Shown: positions 1-5,840 of the stretch, piece after piece
Layout: each line of letters opens with the position of its first letter
Position numbering within the stretch: position 1 is the first letter of the stretch
DNA from: Oscillospiraceae bacterium
Lineage (GTDB): Bacteria; Bacillota; Clostridia; Oscillospirales; UBA929
Assembly: GCA_031289065.1 (NCBI GenBank)
Contig: JAITQI010000050.1
Span: 1-8,229, forward strand
Direction of reading: 5' to 3'
Length of the DNA stretch: 8,229 nt
The notes under the pieces: generated by a model
Databases searched by the model: none
What the model was told of the DNA's origin: nothing
The model's input: the letters and a program-made list of their open reading frames with translations, nothing else
Position numbers and translations under genes: made by a program

Positions 1-33
1 CCCGCCCCCCCGGACGAACAATAGCAAAAACAA

Positions 34-70
34 AAAAAGCCTTGCGGCGCAACGCGCCGCAAGGCTTTTT
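34..70 (-). terminator. Strong intrinsic terminator, probably bidirectional
   Basis: A perfect 17-bp inverted repeat (34-50 pairs with 54-70) surrounds a 3-nt loop at 51-53. The core AAGCCTTGCGGCGC is GC-rich and the ends are A/T. Read on the minus strand it gives a GC hairpin followed by a run of seven T, 18 nt after the TAG stop of the lipoprotein gene, so it is the likely end of the five-gene minus-strand cluster. Read on the plus strand the hairpin ends in five T, so it could also stop transcription arriving from the left of the window. Confidence 0.9.
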
Positions 71-88
71 CAGGTTCTCTTTTCTCTG

Positions 89-709
89 CTAATCTTCCAA
101 AATCAGCGTCAGACCGCCCGACTCGCTGTACAGCGTGACGTCGTTGATCAGCCGCATGGTTTCCACCGATGTCTCGCCGTTTTCCTCCGCCGTCAGCGTG
201 ATGACCGCCCCGTCAACGGTGTAGGTGCCGGTCAGGGTGCTCTCCCCGTCGGACATGGCAAAGATCCCGTCCTCGTACACCGCCAGCACCAACATCACCA
301 CGTCCTCCTCCCGGAGAACCCAGTCGCCAATAAAGGCGTCCACGCCCTCATAGGACGGCACAAAGTCTATGTCGGTTTCCGGTTCCCGGGTGAACACCGT
401 GTCGGTCTTCTCGTAATACAGGGTGCCGTCCGCCCGCAGGAGGAAATAGAGGTCTTCGAGTTGGTCAACCACCCGCACGGTAGCCCGGTCGCCCTCGAAG
501 GCGTAAGCCGCGGCGGAGATGGTGCCGTTTTCCTGGACGCTGGCCGTCCCGTCCTCGGCGAAATCCACATACCCCACCTGCCCCGCGGGATACCAGCGAC
601 CCAGGAAGGGGTTGTCCTGACTGAAATCGGTTCCCTTGTTGCACCCCGCCGCCAGCGCGGCCAACAGCAATATGGCCAGCCCAAGGCAGCACGTTTTTTT
701 CATACTCAT
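89..709 (-). CDS. Putative lipoprotein with two tandem FxGxW-type domains
   Basis: This is a 206-residue secreted lipoprotein of unknown function. The N-terminus has basic residues K4-K5, a hydrophobic stretch at about 9-21, and a lipobox-like AAG-C with the lipidated Cys at 23, which indicates export and anchoring to the outer face of the membrane. After the Cys come two similar beta-rich segments: one starts FLGRW at 35-39, the other FIGDW at 126-130. Each continues through a 'DG' turn and hydrophobic alternating strands, which suggests a duplicated lipocalin-like or DUF-type fold (inference). The open frame extends far upstream, but that extension is opposite-type low-complexity Gly/Ala/Arg sequence with no homology I recognise. 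ATG 709 has AGAGGG 7 nt upstream and gives a perfect signal peptide; ATG 703 is a possible alternative. It lies 71 nt after the ApgM-like gene and is followed by the terminator at 34-70. As a lipoprotein it should be a substrate of the Lgt encoded at the head of the cluster. Confidence 0.85.
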   Translation of the reverse strand: MSMKKTCCLGLAILLLAALAAGCNKGTDFSQDNPFLGRWYPAGQVGYVDFAEDGTASVQENGTISAAAYAFEGDRATVRVVDQLEDLYFLLRADGTLYYEKTDTVFTREPETDIDFVPSYEGVDAFIGDWVLREEDVVMLVLAVYEDGIFAMSDGESTLTGTYTVDGAVITLTAEENGETSVETMRLINDVTLYSESGGLTLILED

Positions 710-764
710 CCTGCATCCCTCTTTAGTCGTTTCTTTTGCGCACGGTAAACATGTATGTCCTTGC

Positions 765-780
765 GGGGGCCGACGCCCCC
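765..780 (-). other. GC hairpin directly after a stop codon
   Basis: GGGGGC (765-770) and GCCCCC (775-780) form a 6-bp stem with a 4-nt loop, touching the TAG at 781-783 of the ApgM-like gene. There is no T-run on the minus strand, so it does not look like a full intrinsic terminator. It could reduce read-through into the lipoprotein gene or protect the mRNA 3' end. The evidence is only the symmetry, and short GC stems arise easily in DNA this GC-rich. Confidence 0.3.
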
Positions 781-1926
781 CTATGAAAGCGCCAGTAGCG
801 TCCGCAGCGGCGCCGACCAGTGCTCCGCCGGGGCGTCGCCCCTCTCGGCGAACACCGTAGGCGTCCCCGTCGGCAGGCGGCTGTCGAACACGCACCAGGG
901 CACCGGGGCGTCCCCGTGCCGCCCGGTTTCCACCGAGGTGACATGGTCGGAAATGAGCCCCGCCCGAAAGGCCGGAAAGTCGGCCAACCCTTCCAGCAGA
1001 AGCCCTGTCATCTGATCCAGCATGTCGATGGCCCGCCGCTTGCCCGGGAGATCCTTCGCGTGGCTGCAATCGTCGGGCGCCTCCAGGTGGAGCATGACAA
1101 AATCGCACCCGGCCCATGCGGCGGCCAGCGTCGCGGCCACCTTGGCGCGCCAGTCGGTGCGCAACGTCCCGGTCGCCCCCGGCACCTCGGGGGCCTCCAT
1201 CCCGGCCAGCCGGGCCATGCCCCGCACCACCGGCACCGCCGAAATCACCGTGCCCCGCCGTCCGAAGCGCTCGGCGAAGGGCTGATACCGGGGCACCACA
1301 CCCGCCCCCCAGGGCCACACGCCCAGCCCGCTCTCCCGCAGCAGGATCCGCCCCCGCGTGACAAAGGCTTCCAGCGCTCCCTCCGGCAAATGGTCGGCCA
1401 ACCGCGCCCCCGAAACGTTGTGCGGCGGGATCATCCCGTTCGGCGGCGGGCCGTCGCCGGTGAGCATCTGCCGAAAGCCCGGCTGGGGATGCAACATCCA
1501 TCCGGCCCCGTCCAACAGGGCCCGGATGCCCGCGTCCGCCGCCAGCAGCCGTCCGGCCGCCAGCCCCTCTTCATCGGAGAGTTCTGGGCAGGCCTCCCGC
1601 AACCTATCCGCGTCGTCCAGCGCCACCAGATTCGTCCGCATGGCAAACTGCCCCGGCGCCAAGGCGACCCCCATCCCGGCGGCCTCCACCGGCCCGCGCC
1701 CGGTCAGCACGTCCGTGTCATACCCGGCAATTAGCGGCATGGCGACCTCGGTACCCGGCGAAAAACCCTTCGGCGTGGTGCACGCCATGCGCACCCCCGA
1801 TTGCCCCGCCAGCCGCGCCAAATGAGGATACGGGCCATACGCCAGAGGCGTTTTGCCCCCCAGCGCCGCGACAGGCCCGTCGGCCATCCCGTCCCCCACA
1901 ATCAGCACACACAACACGCCGCCCAT
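781..1926 (-). CDS. apgM: ApgM-type phosphoglycerate mutase family enzyme (or proposed homoserine kinase)
   Basis: This 381-residue cytosolic metalloenzyme belongs to the alkaline-phosphatase superfamily, PhosphMutase/archaeal-type cofactor-independent phosphoglycerate mutase branch. Motifs in order: GDGMAD (11-16, first metal Asp), LGGKTPL (22-28), PGTEVA (57-62, nucleophile site), TGRGPVEA (75-82), WPWGAG (204-209), VISAVPVVRGMARLAG (227-242), VPGATG (248-253), EAPDDCSH (282-289), DH (327-328) and HGDAPVP (337-343). The metal-ligand set looks intact. Known members use Ser in PGSD; here it is PGTE, with Thr59 the presumed nucleophile. Bacterial members are split between phosphoglycerate mutase (2-PG/3-PG, glycolysis) and a subfamily proposed to be homoserine kinase (threonine synthesis); sequence alone does not decide. 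The start at ATG 1926 puts GGVLCVLIVGDG at the N-terminus as in the family. A GGAG lies 11 nt upstream, and the start is 46 nt after the fhs stop. A longer frame begins inside fhs but adds no family sequence. Confidence 0.85.
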   Translation of the reverse strand: MGGVLCVLIVGDGMADGPVAALGGKTPLAYGPYPHLARLAGQSGVRMACTTPKGFSPGTEVAMPLIAGYDTDVLTGRGPVEAAGMGVALAPGQFAMRTNLVALDDADRLREACPELSDEEGLAAGRLLAADAGIRALLDGAGWMLHPQPGFRQMLTGDGPPPNGMIPPHNVSGARLADHLPEGALEAFVTRGRILLRESGLGVWPWGAGVVPRYQPFAERFGRRGTVISAVPVVRGMARLAGMEAPEVPGATGTLRTDWRAKVAATLAAAWAGCDFVMLHLEAPDDCSHAKDLPGKRRAIDMLDQMTGLLLEGLADFPAFRAGLISDHVTSVETGRHGDAPVPWCVFDSRLPTGTPTVFAERGDAPAEHWSAPLRTLLALS

Positions 1927-1953
1927 ACCAACCCCCGCTCCAATCTCCCGTCC

Positions 1954-1974
1954 GTCCTCTGTTTTCTGTTTATC
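1954..1974. repeat. Degenerate 7-nt tandem repeat at the fhs stop
   Basis: On the plus strand three heptads follow one another: GTCCTCT, GTTTTCT, GTTTATC. They lie between the fhs stop (1973-1975, overlapped by the last heptad) and the ApgM-like start. On the coding (minus) strand this is purine-rich AGAAAACAGAGGAC. A close relative is found at 5725-5752, so it may be a short lineage-specific intergenic repeat. It could equally be low-complexity spacer. Confidence 0.45.
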
Positions 1975-3649
1975 AGTACAAGCCACGCACAAGCCCGTTT
2001 TCATCCACATCAATGGATTCGGCCGCCGGTACCCTGGGCAGCCCTGGCATGGTCATGACCTCCCCGGTGTACACCACGACAAACCCCGCCCCCGCCGACA
2101 GCTTGACGTCGGTCACCCGGACGGTGAACCCGGTCGGGCGGCCCCGTTTCTTGGGGTCGTCGGACAGGGAATACTGGGTCTTGGCCATGCACACCGGCAG
2201 ACGCCCCCAGCCCTCCCGTTGCAGGGCGGCCAGCGTCTTCCGCGCCGGAGGATCGAATTGCACCCCCGCGCCGCCGTAAATATCGGTGACAATCCGCTCC
2301 GCCTTCTCGGCCAGCGGCAGTTCCTCCTCATACGCGAACCGAAGGGTGGACGGCTCCTCCAAGGCTTCCAGCGTCAGGCGGGCCAGCTCCTCGCCCCCCG
2401 CGCCGCCTCGGGCCCACACCTCGGACACCGCCGCCCGCAAGCCCCGGGATCGGCACGCGGTCAACAGGCGGTTTACCTCGTCCTCCCCGTCCCCGGGGAA
2501 GCGGTTGAGGGCCACCACCACCGGCAGGCCGAAACGGTCCCGCAGTGTCTCGGCGTGAGCCAGCAGGTTGGGGAAACCCCGGGAAAGGGCTTCGCCGTCC
2601 GCTCGTTCGTACTGCCCTTTTTCGGCGCCGCCGTGATATTTCAGCGCCCGCAGGGTGACCACCAGCACACAGGCCGACGGTTTGAAGCCCCCTTGGCGGC
2701 ACTTGATGTCGATGAATTTTTCCGCGCCCAAATCGGCCCCGAACCCGGCCTCTGTCACCGCGATGTCCCCCAGCCCGAGGGCCGTTCGGGTGGCCGTGAC
2801 GCTGTTGCAGCCGTGGGCGATGTTGGCGAAGGGCCCGCCGTGGACAAGGGCCGGGGTGTGTTCCAGCGTCTGGACAAGGTTGGGCTGCAGGGCGTTGTCC
2901 AGCAGGGCGGCCATTGCGCCCTCCCCCCGGAGGTCTCCGGCGGTGACATATGTCCCGTCGCCCGTCTGCCCCACCACCAACCGGCGCAGGCGCTCCTTCA
3001 AGTCCCCCCGCCCGGCGGCCAGAGACAATACCGCCATGACCTCCGACGCGGCGGCGATCTCGAACCGCTCCTCCCGGGGCACACCCCCCGCCGCGCCCCC
3101 CAAACCGACGACGGCATGGCGCAGCGCCCGGTCGTTCATGTCCAGACAACGCCGCCAGGTGATCCGGCGGGGATCCAGCCCCAGGGCGTTGCCCTGCTGC
3201 AAATGGTTGTCAATCAAGGCGGACAGCAGGTTGTTGGCCGCCGTGACCGCGTGGATGTCCCCGGTGAAATGCAGATTGATGTCCTCCATGGGGGTCAGCT
3301 GGGCGTATCCGCCCCCCGCCGCGCCCCCCTTGACACCGAACACCGGCCCCAGCGAGGGCTCCCGCAGGGCCAGCACCGCCTTGTGCCCCAAGCGGCGTAA
3401 CGCGTCGGCCAGGCCGATGCTGGTGGTGGTCTTGCCCTCCCCCGCCGGTGTGGGGGAGATGGCGGTCACCAGCACCAGCCGCCCCGCCGGTCTGTCGGCC
3501 GTCCGGGCGCACAGCCCGTGGGTCAGTTTGGCCTTGTAACGTCCATAGGGCTCCCAGTCTTCCGCCGCCAGACCCAGCCCCCGGGCGATTTCCTCAATGG
3601 GCAGCGGGGACACCCCCCGGGCGATTTCCAAATCGGATTGATATTCCAT
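1973..3649 (-). CDS. fhs: Formate--tetrahydrofolate ligase
   Basis: Fhs joins formate to tetrahydrofolate with ATP, making 10-formyl-THF for purines, formyl-Met-tRNA and, in acetogens, the methyl branch of the Wood-Ljungdahl pathway. The 558-residue product is full length for the family (about 556). Visible motifs are the P-loop TPAGEGKTT (67-75), REPSLGP (96-102), GVKGGAAGGGY (105-115; family signature 1), DINLHFTGD (123-131), VVTLRALKYHGG (330-341; signature 2) and the conserved C-terminus EVMTMPGLPRVPAAE. I chose ATG 3649 rather than the in-frame ATG at 3715, because family proteins start about here (the SDLEIA segment) and the longer form would overlap folD by 43 nt. The ribosome site is only moderate (GGATGG, 10 nt upstream). 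It follows folD by 23 nt, which makes it functionally and probably transcriptionally linked to it. Confidence 0.98.
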   Translation of the reverse strand: MEYQSDLEIARGVSPLPIEEIARGLGLAAEDWEPYGRYKAKLTHGLCARTADRPAGRLVLVTAISPTPAGEGKTTTSIGLADALRRLGHKAVLALREPSLGPVFGVKGGAAGGGYAQLTPMEDINLHFTGDIHAVTAANNLLSALIDNHLQQGNALGLDPRRITWRRCLDMNDRALRHAVVGLGGAAGGVPREERFEIAAASEVMAVLSLAAGRGDLKERLRRLVVGQTGDGTYVTAGDLRGEGAMAALLDNALQPNLVQTLEHTPALVHGGPFANIAHGCNSVTATRTALGLGDIAVTEAGFGADLGAEKFIDIKCRQGGFKPSACVLVVTLRALKYHGGAEKGQYERADGEALSRGFPNLLAHAETLRDRFGLPVVVALNRFPGDGEDEVNRLLTACRSRGLRAAVSEVWARGGAGGEELARLTLEALEEPSTLRFAYEEELPLAEKAERIVTDIYGGAGVQFDPPARKTLAALQREGWGRLPVCMAKTQYSLSDDPKKRGRPTGFTVRVTDVKLSAGAGFVVVYTGEVMTMPGLPRVPAAESIDVDENGLVRGLY

Positions 3650-3672
3650 GCGATAATTTCCATCCCGTATCT

Positions 3673-4521
3673 CTATTGATCGGCCCGCTGTTTGGCCGCT
3701 TTCAACGTATTCCACAGAAGCATCACCCGCGTCATCGGCCCGACGCCGCCGGGCACCGGCGTAAGGTAGGCGGCCTTGCCCGCCACCTCGTCAAACCGCA
3801 CGTCCCCCACCCATTTGCCCTCGGCGCTCCGGTTCATGGCCACATCCACCACCGCCGCGCCCTCCTTGACCATATCGGCGGTGATCAGGCCCTCCCGCCC
3901 CACGGCGGCCACCAGGATGTCGGCGGTCCGTGTGAGCGCCCCCAGGTCCCGGGTGCGGGAGTGGCACAGGGTGACCGTCCCGTGGCGGTGGAGCAGCAAC
4001 ATGGCCTGGGGTTTGCCCACGATGTTCGAGCGGCCCACCACCACGCAGGTTTTGCCCTCCACCGGTATATCGTATTCGTCCAGCAAGGCCATAACCCCCG
4101 CCGGGGTGCAGGGGGCGAAGTCATAGTCCCCAATCATGATACGCCCCACGTTGAAGGGGTGAAACGCGTCCACGTCCTTGGCCGGGTCGATGGCCAGCAG
4201 CACCCGCTTCTCGTCGAGGTGCTTCGGCAGGGGCAGCTGCACCAGGATGCCGTGAATGTCCGCCCTACGGTTGAGCCCGTCGAGGAGCGCCAGCAGATGG
4301 GCCTGGTCGCAGTCCCCCGGCAGGGCGTGTTCCTCGGAATAAATGCCGCACTGGGCGCAGTCCTTCTTTTTGTTGTCCACATATTGCCGGGAGGCCGGGT
4401 CGCCCCCCACGATGACCACGGCCAGCCCCGGTGTGATCCCCTTTGCCTTGAGAGCGAAGGTCTCTTCGGCGATGCGGGCCTTGTGTTTTTTGGCGGTCGC
4501 CTTCCCGTCGAGCAGCGTCAT
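3673..4521 (-). CDS. folD: Bifunctional methylene-THF dehydrogenase / methenyl-THF cyclohydrolase
   Basis: FolD is a cytosolic dimeric enzyme that oxidises 5,10-methylene-THF with NAD(P) and hydrolyses 5,10-methenyl-THF to 10-formyl-THF, the product also made by the adjacent Fhs. The 282 residues match the usual length. Motifs are YVDNKKKDC (47-55; Tyr47 and catalytic Lys51), GILVQLPLP (91-99; Gln95), KDVDAFHP (115-122; Asp118), PCTPAGV (137-143), the dinucleotide loop VVVGRSNIVGKP (160-171), TVTLCHS (182-188) and PVPGGVGPMT (255-264). Lys51, Gln95 and Asp118 sit at a constant -3 offset from E. coli Lys54, Gln98 and Asp121. The start codon overlaps the lgt stop as ATGA, and GGAGG lies 7 nt upstream inside the lgt tail, so translational coupling is likely. 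Confidence 0.98.
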   Translation of the reverse strand: MTLLDGKATAKKHKARIAEETFALKAKGITPGLAVVIVGGDPASRQYVDNKKKDCAQCGIYSEEHALPGDCDQAHLLALLDGLNRRADIHGILVQLPLPKHLDEKRVLLAIDPAKDVDAFHPFNVGRIMIGDYDFAPCTPAGVMALLDEYDIPVEGKTCVVVGRSNIVGKPQAMLLLHRHGTVTLCHSRTRDLGALTRTADILVAAVGREGLITADMVKEGAAVVDVAMNRSAEGKWVGDVRFDEVAGKAAYLTPVPGGVGPMTRVMLLWNTLKAAKQRADQ

Positions 4522-5603
4522 TGACCATCCTCCCCCTCGGAGTCATCGGAGTCGTCGGAATCGTCGGATGCTTCGGCGGTTTCAATGCCTTCCAGGGCCT
4601 CGAAGTCCTTAAGACTGTCCAGGTCTTCGGGGGCGTCAAATTCCCCGAGGTCTTCGGCGTCCGCCGCTATCCCGTCGCCGGGCAGGGCCTCGCCTTCGAG
4701 GGCGGCGCCCTCCGAAACGCCCTCGCCCGCCGCCGCCGTAATCGGCGCCAGCAACTCGGAGGGGTCGTGCTCTTTGAAAAACAGATGGTAGGCTAAGAGG
4801 CCCAACGCCACCAAACAGGACACCACGGCCAGCAGTTGGGACACCCGCAGGTTGGTAGCGCCGACGAACAGGCTGTCGGCCCGCAGGCCCTCGATAAAGC
4901 TGCGGCCCAACCCGTACCACGCCACGTACATCAGGGCGATTTGGCCGTTAAAGCGGCGTTTTTTGAAGAAGAAGTGCAGTAGCAGGAAGCCCGCCAGGCA
5001 CCACAGGAACTCGTACAAAAAGGTGGGGTGCACCGCCATGCGCTGTTCAAAGACCTGCCCGTTGATGCTCGACACAAAGACCTCCATGCGCCAGGGCACG
5101 TCGGTGACCGCGCCGAAGGCCTCCCGGTTGAAGAAATTGCCCCAGCGCCCGATGGCCTGCCCGATGAGCAACCCCAGGGAGACCACGTCCATCATGGCGG
5201 AGAAGCGAACCTTGCGGATGCGGCAGAAAATCCAGGCCGCCAGCACGCCGCCGATAATCGCGCCGTAGATGGCGATGCCGCCCTTCCAGATTTCGTAAAT
5301 TTTGGCTGGATTCGGGTTGTCCGCGCTGACCTGAAACTCGCTCAGGTTGAACAGAACGTAGTACAGCCTCGCGAAAATGATGGCCGACGGCACGGCGCAA
5401 AACAGCGTATCGATGATGTTGTCCGACGCGATGCCCGCCTGGGGAGCCCGCTTCATCACATAGAAGGCGGCCAGCAGGAAGGCCAGGGCAATGAGGATGC
5501 CGTACCAATAAATGTCCCGGCCCGCCACTGAAAAGGCGGCCTGACTGGGGTTGAGGCTGATTCCAAGCCCCGGAAATCCAATGGGATTGTCTGGATATGG
5601 CAT
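4518..5603 (-). CDS. lgt: Prolipoprotein diacylglyceryl transferase with long acidic C-terminal tail
   Basis: Lgt is the membrane enzyme that transfers diacylglycerol from phosphatidylglycerol to the lipobox Cys of prelipoproteins, the first step of lipoprotein maturation. The family core spans residues 1 to about 277 and has several hydrophobic helices. It carries IYWYG (31-35), KGGIAIYG (107-114; Tyr where E. coli has His103), the signature GRWGNFFNREAFG (152-164), HPTFLYE (192-198) and YGLGRSFIEGLR (230-241; the conserved Tyr and Arg). Residues 278-361 are an unusual 84-residue extension with about 30 Asp/Glu, one Lys and no Arg, ending in DDS repeats; it is presumably disordered and cytosolic. 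Typical Lgt proteins end soon after the last helix. ATG 5603 has GGAGG 8 nt upstream. lgt heads the minus-strand cluster and overlaps folD by 4 nt. Confidence 0.97.
   Translation of the reverse strand: MPYPDNPIGFPGLGISLNPSQAAFSVAGRDIYWYGILIALAFLLAAFYVMKRAPQAGIASDNIIDTLFCAVPSAIIFARLYYVLFNLSEFQVSADNPNPAKIYEIWKGGIAIYGAIIGGVLAAWIFCRIRKVRFSAMMDVVSLGLLIGQAIGRWGNFFNREAFGAVTDVPWRMEVFVSSINGQVFEQRMAVHPTFLYEFLWCLAGFLLLHFFFKKRRFNGQIALMYVAWYGLGRSFIEGLRADSLFVGATNLRVSQLLAVVSCLVALGLLAYHLFFKEHDPSELLAPITAAAGEGVSEGAALEGEALPGDGIAADAEDLGEFDAPEDLDSLKDFEALEGIETAEASDDSDDSDDSEGEDGQ
4529..4533 (-). promoter_or_regulatory. folD ribosome binding site inside lgt
   Basis: GGAGG on the minus strand lies 7 nt before the folD ATG, within the last codons of lgt. 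A full consensus Shine-Dalgarno plus the ATGA stop/start overlap suggests that folD is translated by re-initiation or coupling from lgt. It also means that the DNA of the Lgt tail end is constrained by two functions. Confidence 0.8.
4539..4574 (-). repeat. 9-nt coding tandem repeat in the lgt tail
   Basis: Four adjacent 9-nt units on the plus strand read GGAGTCATC, GGAGTCGTC, GGAATCGTC and GGATGCTTC; the fourth has diverged. On the lgt strand they encode the serial Asp-Asp-Ser units near the C-terminus. The unit length is a multiple of three, so unit gain or loss would change tail length without a frameshift. Confidence 0.7.
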
Positions 5604-5611
5604 ACGCGTCT

Positions 5612-5616
5612 CCTCC
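5612..5616 (-). promoter_or_regulatory. lgt ribosome binding site
   Basis: GGAGG on the minus strand lies 8 nt upstream of the lgt ATG at 5603. This full consensus match fixes the lgt start and fits a Firmicute-type host. Confidence 0.85.
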
Positions 5617-5639
5617 GATCCTGATTCGGTGTGTAATTG

Positions 5640-5648
5640 ATTCTACCA
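5640..5648 (-). promoter_or_regulatory. Extended -10 promoter for lgt
   Basis: On the minus strand TGG-TAGAAT matches the extended -10 form TGn-TATAAT (one mismatch in the hexamer). It would start transcription near 5633, about 30 nt before the lgt ATG. I see no good -35 box at 16-18 nt, which is tolerable for extended -10 promoters. T-rich DNA on the minus strand farther upstream (about 5672-5704) could act as an UP-like element. It is the best candidate to drive the whole lgt-folD-fhs-apgM-lipoprotein run. Confidence 0.5.
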
Positions 5649-5706
5649 CAAAATCCGCCCCAAGGGAAGCCCGAAAAACCGAAAACAAAAACAGAAGAAA
5701 AACATC

Positions 5707-5752
5707 CCCCGTTCTCCCCGTTCTGTCCTCTGTCCCCTATCCTCTCCCCTCT
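5707..5752. repeat. C/T-rich short tandem repeats in the divergent intergenic region
   Basis: On the plus strand a perfect 9-nt tandem pair, CCCCGTTCT at 5707-5715 and 5716-5724, is followed after a junction G shared with the next unit by four degenerate heptads: GTCCTCT (5725), GTCCCCT (5732), ATCCTCT (5739) and CCCCTCT (5746). The block is almost pure pyrimidine on this strand. Part of it (TCTCCCCGTTCTGTCCTCTG) resembles 1944-1961 downstream of fhs, apart from two 1-nt gaps and a C/T change. The block lies between the lgt promoter and the glucan synthase start. Its role is unknown: protein binding, an unusual DNA structure or neutral slippage are all possible. Confidence 0.6.
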
Positions 5753-5790
5753 TCATAGTATATCTGACAAGCACTCAGGCCACAATAACC

Positions 5791-5810
5791 ATGCGCGGTG
5801 TCCCGCGCAT
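5791..5810 (+). other. Perfect 8-bp hairpin in the leader of the glucan synthase gene
   Basis: ATGCGCGG (5791-5798) and CCGCGCAT (5803-5810) pair perfectly around the loop TGTC. The structure sits 30 nt before the ATG at 5841 and just ahead of the ribosome site. The run TTT follows, too short for a convincing terminator. It could be a leader hairpin affecting translation or attenuation, or a palindromic operator in the divergent region. The promoter for this gene is not clear: TAGTAT (5756-5761) is a weak -10 candidate without a matching -35. Confidence 0.5.
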
Positions 5811-5840
5811 TTTGCAGAGGGTGAGGATGGATGTACACAG

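Noticed and set aside
1..24. Possible 3' end of a plus-strand gene (PAPPDEQ, TAG at 22-24)
   Set aside because: Only seven codons are visible, which is too little to call a CDS; it is kept only as a hint alongside the terminator.
710..764. Possible separate promoter for the lipoprotein gene (TTTACC, 18 nt, TAAAGA on the minus strand)
   Set aside because: Both boxes are weak matches, and the -10 candidate lies almost on the ribosome site.
710..1501. N-terminal extension of the lipoprotein frame through the ApgM-like gene
   Set aside because: It overlaps a conserved gene in another frame and is low-complexity. The signal peptide and ribosome site mark 709 as the true start.
1853..3400. A 515-codon open frame on the plus strand opposite fhs
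   Set aside because: It lies fully antisense to a well-conserved enzyme and has a Gly/Pro/Arg/Gln-rich sequence with no domain. Long antisense frames are expected from GC-rich codon bias.
4140..4180. FolD has KDVDAFHP where E. coli has KDVDGFHP
   Set aside because: The Ala variant is, as far as I recall, usual in clostridial FolD, and all catalytic residues are present, so it is not a meaningful anomaly.
3448..4524. A 358-codon open frame on the plus strand opposite folD
   Set aside because: It is the mirror of folD codons, His/Arg/Gly-rich with no recognisable family, and folD is unambiguous.
5255..5285. Lgt has Tyr where E. coli has the important His103
   Set aside because: From memory GGIAIYG is the common Firmicute form; the rest of the active site is intact.
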